From assembly GCF_001436255.1 (NCBI RefSeq), contig NZ_AZEI01000016.1:1-55931 (forward strand): a stretch of DNA of 55,931 nt, in the 5' to 3' direction. Source of the DNA: Lentilactobacillus rapi DSM 19907 = JCM 15042. Lineage in GTDB: Bacteria; Bacillota; Bacilli; Lactobacillales; Lactobacillaceae. How positions within the stretch are numbered: the stretch's first letter is position 1; every line of letters starts with the position of its first letter. Positions 36,148-48,300 of this stretch are shown here, piece by piece. The translations under genes and the position numbers were made by a program. Under the pieces are notes generated by a model. The model was given only the letters and a program-made list of their open reading frames with translations, had not been told where the DNA came from and made no database searches.

Positions 36148-36185
36148 TAGTTTCGAGTTGAACCTTAACTTGAAACTATTTTTTT
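36148..36185 (+). terminator. Terminator after aspartokinase gene
   Basis: A 12-bp stem with one G-T pair: TAGTTTCGAGTT (36148-36159) / AACTTGAAACTA (36167-36178), followed by seven T. The rest of 36045-36378 holds this, a short GGCT...AGCC hairpin near 36080 and the promoter below. Confidence 0.9.
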
Positions 36186-36284
36186 GTCTAAGTGTTTAGA
36201 TTCAATGGTTTGAAGCTCCTCTCCAACTTGATCATGACCGATACGAAATTTGCGTGCAAAATTTCCCATAACTTTTTTGGAACA

Positions 36285-36293
36285 TGATATTAT
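36285..36293 (+). promoter_or_regulatory. Extended -10 promoter of the giant adhesin gene
   Basis: TG at 36285-36286, one base, then TATTAT at 36288-36293 makes an extended -10. No good -35 lies 17 bp upstream. The leader would be about 80 nt. Confidence 0.45.
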
Positions 36294-36378
36294 ATTTATG
36301 GTAAATGACCAATGAGTTATGAGGGATATAACAAGTAAGGCATTAAAACGTCTGATCAAGGGGAGGAGTTTGTTAACA

Positions 36379-39300
36379 ATGAATAAATTTTCAAAAATAC
36401 GCGAGGAAAAAGTACATTACAAAATGTACAAAGCTGGTAAGCAATGGCTGTTCGCGGGACTGGCAACAATTAGTTTGGGGCTTGGTTTAGGCTTGTCACA
36501 GGGGAATGTCAAAGCCGATACGAGTGCCGAGGTCTCAGCAACAGAAAGGACTACAGCAAGTAGCGCGGTCGGTACGTCCGACGCTGCGAAAACGCCAAGT
36601 CAGGGCGCTACTAGTCAAAGTACTGAGGGGGCTAGCACTGCGGCTGAATCTGAAGCCGTGAAGGTGGCTGAACAGAAAACTGAAACGGCCCAGGCTGATC
36701 AGGTTGATACTGCGACGCCAGAGTCGACAGCACCTGCAAACGACCAGCAATCACAAGCAAGTGCCAGCCAGTCAGTGGCCGCAAAGCCCGCAAGTGCGGC
36801 TTCTTCAGTGACGCCGCAAACAAGTAACAGCACCGCTGCCAAACCAGCTGCTGAGCAAGGGCAACCAACAGCTAGTGCAGCGCCGGTACAACCCAAAGCC
36901 GCCACAAATGAGGCTGTAGAAGAAACTCCAGAAGTTCATACGAAAGACACGGCGGCCAACGTTGCGACCGACAAAGCAGAATCAATTGCTCATGCTGATA
37001 AAAAAGTGACTGAGCAACCAGAAGCTGATTTGGATCAGACGCCAAAATCAACCAAAGATTCCGGGGTCGCAAGTCAAACCGATCAGCTTTCTGATAAGAA
37101 AGCAGCCATTAAAGATGCTGAAACACAAGCTGACCAGGATATGAACCAACTTGTGATGAAAGGGACCAGTGCCAAGCTTTCGATGAAGCTCCAATCAAAG
37201 TTGATGCCCAAAGGTGTCAGCCTCATGATGGCTAACGATGAGCCGGCAACTGTTATCAAGACTGGTTACTGGGGTTCAAGTGAGTGGAAATTCATGTCGG
37301 ATGGCACTTTGAGCATCGGTGAAGGGACCCTGTCAACAGTGAATAAGACGAACAATCCACTGAAGGATTTTGCTAAGGACATCAAGAAGATTATGATTGC
37401 CCCGAATACGAAGGCCCCAGTAGATTCTTCCTACCTATTTTCACAGCCTGACGGCAGTGGGTTACCTAACGTGACCTATATTCAAGGTGAGAACTTGAAT
37501 GTAAAAAATACCCAAAACTTTGCTCGAATGTTCCAAAATGATAAGAGTCTTAAAAGCGTTGATGTTGGCAAGTGGAATGTTAAAAATGCAGTAATGGTAG
37601 TGCATTTTCCAGATGATAACCATTTGGGAGCAATGTATCAAATGTTTGACGGTGCCAGCAGCCTACAAACACTCGACCTTAGTAGTTGGGATACTTTTGC
37701 ATTTCAGACAGCTGGCGGATTTGGCTGGCTCGCAATGCAGGATATGTTGAGAGGGACGTCAAGTCTCTGGAAAATTACCCTCGGTCCCAACACTTTTCTT
37801 GCGGCACTCAGTGATTTTGGGGGAACCGTGGTCATTCAAAATGCTCCTGGTAACAACCAAAAGATAGGCGATTCAGATGAGCCGCCATTCTATGCAAGTA
37901 TTGATCAAACGTGGCAAATGGTCGGGAACGGAACCGATCACAGTCCTGCGGGACGAAAAATAACCCCAGAAGAGATTCAAAAACAGGTGAATGACGGTCA
38001 GTTTAATCAGCCAGTTACCTTCGTTTGGAGCCAAGTTCAGCTGGAAGTTGCTAAAGTTCATTTTATCCGCTCAATAGACGGCCAAGAACTGGGGACAACG
38101 GACACAGAGCCTACCGCTAAAGGAGAGCAGTTATCCTTAGTAGCTGGTAGTAAGTTTCTTACAAAGAATATGCCTGCTGGGTATCATCTAAGCTCAAAGG
38201 ATCAGCTGCCAGCCAACGCCAAGCAGCCAACTTCATTAACGTTTGGGACAGATAAGAATGTCAATATTTATGTTACGTCTGACAAGCCGTATTTCAAGGC
38301 AGTCACCATTCGCCAAGTTGAAGTTGATCAGGATGGAAACGTAGGCAAAACGTTATCATCAAAGGATATCTTTGCCTTTGCGGGCGATACGATTACAACC
38401 AATACCAACGACCCAGAGTGGAAGGCGCCATGGGGATACGAAGTCGTTCCTCAAGACACAGCTTATACGGTGCCTAATGATGCCAGCGCTGGTACTCACA
38501 CGATTGATATTCAGTATAAGAAGCTTCAAGTGGCAACCATTACTGTCAACTATGTTAATACCAAGACGGGTAAAACCATTGGGCAAAGTAATCCAGTCGG
38601 GGACGCTTATGGGATTATTGATTTAGGCGCCAACAGCACCCATTTGGACATTCCAGCTGGGTACCACTATGCGACAACTCCAACGGAACTTGGCAGTAAC
38701 ACCCAGCCAACTACCTTGGAATTTAAGCAGGATTTGCAAACGACAAACGTATACGTTGCTCCTGATGAAATCAAGGCAGAAGACGTTGGCGCTATTACGG
38801 TTCATTATTACTTGGATAAGTCAACGACCAAGATTCAAGAAGACCGGAAAGTTGGCGGCTTCGTTGGTGATACCATTACGATTAACGCCCAAGACGCTGA
38901 ACAAACAATTGCCGGCTACACGCTTGTTCCAGGACAGGCAGCTCAGAGCTTGACATTGGATGGCAAAGCTAAAGAAGCAGTCTTTTACTATACGGCTAAC
39001 GATACCAATAACATTACAGTGAAGTATATTGATACAACGACTGGTAATGAAATTAGTTCTAATACGCCGGCTGGCCATACGGGTGAGGATCTGAATCTAG
39101 GTTCCGACAGCAAGCAGATCACAATTCCAGAAGGGTATCACTATGCAACTCAGGAAGAATTAAAAGATGATCAACAGCAGCCATCGACCTTAACCTGGAA
39201 AACGACCGATCAAGAAGCGAAGGTCTATGTCACCGGTAATGAAGTTAAAATGGGCGATGTTAATGCAATTACGGTTCATTACTATGTTGAAGCCACAACT

Positions 39301-42300
39301 GACAAGGTAAAAGAGGATGCATCAGTCGGCGGCAAGGTCGGTGATCAAGTGACAATCGATCCGGCGGCCGTGAACGGGTATCGCTTAGTTGACGGTCAGG
39401 CTGCCAAAAAGTTGACCCTGGATGCCAAAAATGGCCAAACAGTTATTTTCTACTACAAGGCCAATGAGCAAAAGAATATCACCATTGCGTATGTCGACAC
39501 CAATACCGGAAAAGAAGTTGGCACTAGCACGCCTGATGGGCATACAAATGAAAAGCTCAATTTAGGATCAGATAGTCCTCAGATCAGTGTTCCTGAAGGG
39601 TATCATTATGCCACTCCGGAAGAATTGCAAGGCAAACACGAACAACCAACTGATTTAACTTGGACGACCGATGAGCAGAAGACAACTGTTTACGTTGTTG
39701 GCAATGACGTGAAGGACACCGACGCTAACGCAGTTAAGGTTCACTACTATTTGAATCATACTGAACAATCATTGAAGCCAGATGACTCATTTGGTGGCAA
39801 GGTCGGCAGTCCAGTAACGATCACACCAGTTGATATTAAGGGATATACCGGCATTGACGGTCAGTCAGCTCAGGTTATCACCCTCGATGCCAAAAATGGG
39901 CAAACAGTTACCTTCTATTACGAGGCTAATCCGCAAAACAATATTACGGTTACCTATATTAACCAAAAGACCGGTGATAAGATTGGCGAAAGCGAGAATC
40001 CGAGCGGTCATACCGGTGAAAAGCTTGACCTTGGTGAAAAGAGTCCCCAAATCAGTGTACCGGAAGGCTACCATTATGCCACTCCAGAGGAACTGGACGG
40101 GACCCAAAAACAACCAACCGAGATGACTTGGACGACCGACGACCAGGACGCGAAAATTTTTGTGGTTGGTAATCAGGTTAATCCTGGTGACACGAATGCG
40201 ATTACTGTTCATTATTATTTGGATAAGACCACCACATCACTTCAGACAGACGGGTCAATTGGTGGCAAAGTTGGTGACTCAGTAACGGTTAATCCCGCCA
40301 CTATTGATGGTTATTCCTTGGCTGCTGGTCAGAATCCGCAGACGTTGAAGTTGGATGCGAAGAAAGGCCAAACGGTTACCTTCTATTACCAAGCTGACGA
40401 TCAAAACAACATTACGGTCAACTTAGTAGATCTAAATACTGGCAAACAGGTTGGCGATCCTCAAGTTCCAGCTGGTCATACCGGCGAAGAACTTAATTTA
40501 GGCAAAGATAGTGACAAGATCACGATTCCAGACGGCTACCATTACGCAACGCCTGATGAATTACCAGTTGGAACGACTCAGCCAGGTAACTTAACTTGGA
40601 CCACCGACAAACAGGACACTAAGGTTTATGTTATCGGGAATGAAGTTGAGAAGACAGACGCAAATGCCGTTATGGTTCATCACTACCTCGAAAGTACCAC
40701 GACAGCACTGAAAGTCGACGACCAACTTGGCGGTCGAGTTGGCGGTCAAGTAACCGCTAAGCCTGCTGAAATTGCGGGTTATACGTTAGTTGATGGTCAG
40801 ACCGAGCAAGTATTGACGTTAGATGCAAAGCAGGGTCAAACGGTTACCTTCTATTACAAAGCCGATGATCAAAACAATATTACGATCACCTATGTTGATA
40901 CCAACACCGGCAAAGAGGTTGGCACGCCACAACAACCCACTGGGCACACTGGCGAAGAGCTCAATTTAGGCAAAGACAGTGACAAGATCACGATTCCAGA
41001 CGGTTATCACTACGCAACGCCTGAAGAATTGCCAGCTGGAACCACTCAGCCGGGGAACTTAACTTGGACGCCAGATAAACAAGCCACCAAAGTGTATGTG
41101 ACCGGGAATAAAGTTGGAGAAGGCGATACCAATGCCATCACCGTTCACTATTTTGTTGAAAACACGACAAAATCACTGAAGGCTGACGACTCAATTGGTG
41201 GTACAATCGGTGTTCCTGTAACGGTTAATCCAGCTGAAATTAAGGGCTATACGCTCGTTGACGGCCAAACAGCCCAAACGATCATGCTAGATGCTAAGAA
41301 AGGCCAAACGGTTACTTTCTATTACCAAGCGGATGATCAAAACAACATCACCGTTACCCTGGTGGATCCAAAAACTGGCACCCAAGTTGGGACGCCGCAA
41401 CAGCCAGCCGGCCATACTGGCGAAGAACTCAATTTGGGCAAGGATAGCGACAAGGTCACGATTCCAGACGGTTATCACTACGCAACCCCTGAGGAATTGC
41501 CTGCCGGAACCACCCAACCAGGTAACTTGACTTGGACGACAGACGAACAAGCCACTAAGGTTTATGTCATCGGCAATGAAGTTAAAGAAACCGATGAAAA
41601 TGCGGTTACAGTTCATCACTACCTTGAAAATACAACAACATCGTTGAAGACCGATGATAAAATTGGTGGTCGGGTTGGCGTTGAAGTAACGGCTTCACCA
41701 GCACAAATCAATGGTTACACCTTGGTTGATGGCCAGACGGCACAAACATTGACATTAGATGCCAAGAAGGGTCAAACAGTTACCTTCTATTACAAGGCTG
41801 ATCCTCAAAACAACATCACCGTTACCCTGGTAGATCCAAATACTGGTAAACCGGTTGGTGATCCGCAACAACCAGCTGGCCATACTGGTGAAGAACTTGA
41901 CTTGGGTCAGGACAGTGACAAGATCACCATCCCGGATGGCTACCATTACGCCACTCCTGACGAGTTGCCGACAGGGACGACGCAACCAGGCAACTTAACT
42001 TGGACGCCAGATAAACAAGATACCAAGGTTTACGTTGTTGGCAATGAAGTGAAGGAGACCGATGAAAATGCGGTTACCGTTCATCACTACCTTGAAAGTA
42101 CCACGACATCATTGAAAGCCGATGACAAGCTCGGTGGCCGCGTTGGCGGTGAAGTTACTGCCAAACCTGCCGAAATCGCTGGTTACACTTTGGTTGATGG
42201 TCAAACGGCCCAGGTATTGACATTAGATGCCAAGAAAGGTCAAACGGTTACCTTCTACTACAAAGCGGATGGTCAGAACAACATCACGATCACCTATGTT

Positions 42301-45300
42301 GATACCAACTCCAACAAAGAAGTTGGAACTAGCACACCAGCTGGTCATACTGGCGAAGAACTCAATTTAGGCAAAGATAGCGACAAGATTACAATTCCTG
42401 AAGGTTATCACTACGCAACGCCGGAAGAGTTGCCTGCAGGGATGGAACAACCCAAAAATACAACGTGGACGACCACGGAACAGGCAACGAAAGTATACGT
42501 TACGGGAAATAAAGTTCAAGATAAAGACGCCAACGCCATTACGGTTCACTATTTTGTTGAAAACACGACAACATCATTGAAGGCTGACGATTCAATTGGT
42601 GGGACTATTGGGGTTCCTGTAACCGTCACCCCAGTTGAAATCAAGGGCTATACACTGGCTGATGGCCAAGCAGCTCAAACAATCATGCTAGACGTGAAGA
42701 AGGGCCAAACGGTTACTTTCTACTATCAAGCTGATGATCAAAAGAATATCACCATCACTTACGTTGACACGGATACTGGTAACCCAATTGGTACCAGCGT
42801 TCCAACTGGTCATACCGATGAAAAGCTTGATCTTGGTTCAGACAGTCCGCAAATCAGTGTGCCGGAAGGTTATCACTATGCTACTCCGGAAGAACTAATA
42901 GAGACACAAAAGCAACCAACTGAAATGACTTGGACGACCGACAATCAAACTGCCAAAATTTATGTTGTGGGTAATACGATTGATAAGAGTGATAAAAACG
43001 CGGTTACGGTTCATCATTATTTGACAAATACGACAACCCAGTTGAAGGCTGATGAAGCGTTTGGCGGCAAAGTTGGCGGTCAAATTACGGTTAATCCGGC
43101 AGAAATTAACGGCTACACATTAGTTGACGGCCAAGCTGCCAAGACCTTAACGTTTGACGTCAAAGAGGGCCAAACGGTCACGTTCTATTATCAAGCCGAC
43201 GATCAAAACAACATTACGGTTAGCTTGATAGATCCAAATACTAACAAACCGGTTGGTGAACCACAACAACCAGCTGGGCACACTGGTGAAGAACTCAATT
43301 TGGGCAAGGATAGTGACAAGATCACCATTCCAGAAGGCTATCACTACGCAACTCCTGATGAATTGCCAGCTGGAACGACCCAACCAGGCAACTTGACATG
43401 GACGACCGACAAGCAAGATACCAAGGTTTACGTTGTCGGTAATGAAGTGGGGAAGACGGATGCAAATGCCGTTACAGTTCATCACTATCTTGAAAATACG
43501 ACGACGTCATTGAAAGTTGATGACCAGCTTGGTGGTCGAGTTGGCGGTGAAGTAACTGCCTCACCCGCTCAAATCAGCGGCTACACCTTGGTTGATGGCC
43601 AAACGGCACAGACATTGACATTGGATGCCAAGAAGGGTCAGACGGTTATCTTCTATTACCAAGCGGATGATCAAAACAACATCACCGTTACCCTGGTTGA
43701 TTCAAATACTGGTGATCAGGTTGGTAACCCGCAACAACCAGCCGGCCATACGGGTGAAGAGCTTAACTTGGGTAAGGATAGTGATCAGATCACGATTCCG
43801 GAAGGCTACCATTACGCTACCCCTGATGAATTACCAATCGGAACGACGCAACCCGGTAACTTAACTTGGACTACGAATAAACAAGATACGAAAGTTTATG
43901 TTGTTGGTAACGAAGTGAAGGAGACGGACGAAAATGCCGTTAAGGTTCATCACTACCTCGAAGGGACAACAACATCATTGAAAGCTGATGATGCACTTGG
44001 TGGCCGAGTTGGCGGTAAAGTAACGGCTTCACCAGCCCAAATCGACGGGTACACCTTAGTTGATGGTCAAGTAGCTCAGGAATTAACGTTGGACGCGAAG
44101 AAGGGCCAAACGGTTACCTTCTATTACCAAGCAGATGATCAAAATAACATCACTGTTAACCTCGTTGATCCAAATACGAACAAACCGGTTGGCGAGCCGC
44201 AACAACCGGCTGGTCACACTGGCGAAGAGCTTAATTTAGGCAAGGATAGCGATCAGATCATGATTCCAGAAGGCTACCATTACGCAACGCCTGAGGAATT
44301 GCCAACAGGAACGACCCAACCAGGTAACTTGACTTGGACCACAGATAAACAAGATACGAAAGTTTATGTTGTTGGCAATGAAGTGAAGGAAACCGATGCA
44401 AATGCCGTCACAGTTCATCACTACCTGGAAAATACGACAACATCATTGAAATCAGATGACAAACTTGGCGGCCGAGTTGGCGGTGAAGTAACTGCCAAGC
44501 CTGCCGAAATTGCTGGTTACCGATTAGTTGATGGTCAGACGGATCAAGTGCTGACATTAGACGCTAAGAAAGGCCAAACAGTTACTTTCTATTACAAGGC
44601 TGATGGTCAAAGTAACATTACGATCACTTACGTTGACACCAACACTAACAAGGAAGTTGGTACCAGCACACCAGCTGGTCATACTGGCGAAGAACTCAAT
44701 TTGGGCAAAGATAGTGACAAGATCACGATCCCAGAGGGCTACCATTATGCAACGCCTAATGAGTTACCAGCTGGAACGACCCAACCAGGCAACTTGACTT
44801 GGACGACTGACAAACAAGATACGAAAGTTTATGTTGTTGGAAATGAAGTGAAGGAAACCGATGCAAATGCGGTCACCGTTCACCACTACCTTGAAAATAC
44901 AACAACCTCATTGAAAGTTGACGATGCACTTGGCGGTCGAGTTGGCGGTGAAGTAACCGCTAAGCCTGCCGAAATTGCTGGTTATACGCTACTTGATGGC
45001 CAAACCGCCCAAGTATTGACATTAGATGCCAAGAAGGGTCAAACAGTTACCTTCTACTACAAAGCCGATAATCAAAATAACATCACGGTTAGTCTGGTGG
45101 ATCTAAACACGGGCAAGCAAGTTGGTGAGCCACAACAACCAGCAGGCCATACCGGCGAAGAACTCAACTTAGGTAAGGATAGTGACAAGATCACCATTCC
45201 GGAAGGGTATCATTACGCCACCCCTGATGAGTTACCAACTGGTACGACACAACCAGGTAACTTAACTTGGACTACTGACAAACAGGACACTAAAGTTTAT

Positions 45301-48300
45301 GTTGTTGGGAATGAAGTCAAAGAAACCGATGCAAATGCCGTGACGGTTCATCACTACCTTGAAAGTACCACGACATCATTGAAGTCAGATGATAAGATCG
45401 GTGGCCGCGTTGGTGGTGTAGTCACCGCTAAGCCCGCTGAAATCGCTGGTTACACGTTGGTTGATGGTCAAACGGCTCAGGTATTGACATTAGATGCCAA
45501 ACAGGGCCAAACGGTTACCTTCTATTACAAAGCGGATGGTCAAAACAATATCACGATCACTTACGTTGACACTCATACCAACAAGGAAGTTGGTACCAGC
45601 ACACCAGCTGGCCACACTGGTGAAGAGCTTGATTTAGGTTCTAACAGCCAGCAAACCAACATTCCAGAAGGTTACCATTACGCAACCCCTGATGAATTAC
45701 CAGCTGGAACCAAGCAGCCAGGAAACTTGACTTGGACCACGGATAAGCAGGACACTAAAGTTTATGTTGTTGGAAATGAAGTTAAGGGAACCGATGCAAA
45801 TGCGGTCACAGTTCATCATTACCTTGAAGGCACAACGACATCGTTGAAAGCTGATGAAGGAATTGGTGGTCGAGTTGGTGGTGAAGTCACCGCCAAACCC
45901 GCTGAAATTGCTGGTTACACGTTAGTCGATGGTCAAACTGCCCAAGTATTAACATTGGATGCGAAGAAGGGCCAAACAGTTACCTTCTACTACAAGGCCG
46001 ATGGTCAAAATAACATTACCGTGACCTTCGTAGATCCAAAGACTGGCAAGCAGATTGGTGATCCGCAGCAACCAGCTGGTCACACCGGCGAAGAGCTTAA
46101 TTTAGGTAAGGATAGTGACAAGATCACCATTCCTGAAGGTTATCATTACGCAACGCCAGCAGAATTGCCTGCAGGAACCACCCAACCAGGTAATCTCACT
46201 TGGACAACCGAGGGTCAGGACACCAAAGTTTACGTTATTGGTAATGAAGTTAAAGAAACGGATGAAAATGCGGTAACGGTTCATTATTACTTGGTAAATA
46301 CCACTCAATCACTTAAAGACGATGGCTTGATTGGTGGGATAGTTGGCAACTCAGTGACAGCTGCGCCAGTAGATATCAATGGTTACACCTTGGTACCTGG
46401 TCAAAAAGCCCAAACTTTAACGCTGAAAGCAAAGGGCGGTCAGACCGTTACCTTCTACTATCAAGCTGATGGCCAAAACAACATCACGGTAACCTATACA
46501 GATGCAAACACGGGTAATGTGGTGGGCACAAGTACCCCGGCCGGCCACACTGATGAAAAGCTTAATCTAGGTTCTGATAGTAAGCAGATTGATGTTCCAG
46601 CAGGTTACCACTATGCAACCCCAGAAGAGTTAAAAGATGGTCAGAAGCAACCAGGTGATTTAACTTGGACAACCACTGATCAGCAAACTCAAGTCTACGT
46701 GGTTGGTAATGATGTGAATGCTGGTGACAAGAACGCAGTGACAGTTCACTACTATTTAGAACACACAACGAAGGCTCTCAAAGACGACGATTCCCTTGGT
46801 GGCAAAGTCGGCAGCCCGGTTGTTGCTAACCCAGCTCAAATTGATGGGTATACGTTAGTTGATGGCCAACCTGCCCAAACCCTGACATTGAAAGTTGATG
46901 AAGGCCAGACGGTCACCTTCTACTACAAAGCTGATGAACAGAAGAACATTACGATTACCTACAAGGATCCGACAACCGGAAATCCAATTGGCGATAAGCA
47001 AAATCCAACTGGTCACACTGGAGAAGAACTTGATTTAGGTAGGGATAATGACCAACTCGATATCCCCGAAGGTTATCACTATGCAACACCGGAAGAATTA
47101 CCTAAAGGCGTTAAACAACCAGGGAACTTGACTTGGACCACTAAAGATCAAGATACTGAAGTCTATGTGATTGGTAATCCGGTCCAACCGGGTGATCCAA
47201 ACGCAGTGACGGTTCATTACTACGCTGAAGATACAACCAAATCTCTGAAGGACGATGCGTCAGTTGGCGTTGTGGTTGGCAGTCCAGTGACAATTGCCCC
47301 AGCAGAGATCAAGGGCTATACGCTGGTAGGTGACCAAACTGCCAAGACATTGATTCTTGATGCCAAGGACGGGCACACGGTTACCTTCTACTACAAAGCC
47401 GATGCTCAAGATAACATTACGGTTACCTATGTGGATATCAACACCGATAAAGAAGTTGGTAAAGATACTCCAAGTGGCCATACTGACGAGCAGCTTGATT
47501 TAGGCTCCGACAGTAAGCAAGTTGTTATCCCAGCGGGTTATCATTATGCAACTCCGGATGAATTGAAGGACGGTCAACAGCAGCCTAAGGATTTAACTTG
47601 GACGACTGATGATCAGAGTGCCAAGATCTACGTTGTTGGTAATACTGTTGGAGAGACGGACGAGAATGCCGTTACGGTTCACCATTATTTGGAAGGAACC
47701 ACCCAAGTGCTTAAAGAGGATGATTTCTATGGCGGTAAGGTTGGTGATTCAATAACAGCCGGTCCAGCTGAAATTGAAGGTTATACACCAGTTGACGGCC
47801 AGCAGGCTCGGACAGTGACACTGCGGGCAAAAGATGGTCATGAGTTAACCTTCTACTATCAAGCAGACGAGCAAAAGAATATTACGATCACGTATATTGA
47901 TCCAAATACTGATGAGGTGATTGGCAGCCCTGATACGCCAACTGGGCACACTGGCGAGGAACTGAACCTCGGTCCTGATAGTCACCAAATCGATGTTCCT
48001 GATGGTTATCACGTTGCAACACCTGAAGAATTGAAAGATGGTCAAAAACAACCTGACAATTTGACTTGGACAACCGAAGATCAGGATACTCACGTGTACG
48101 TTGTTGGAGACAAGGTTAATCCAGGGGATGCCAATGCCATAACGGTTCATTACTATGAAAAAGGCACAACTAATCCTGTGAAGCCAGACAGCCAAATTGG
48201 TGGCGTTGTCGGTCAAACAATCACTGTTGACCCAGCTAAGGAAACAGTTCCTGGTTACACATTGGTACCTGGTCAAGAAGCCCAAGACTGGCAATTGGTT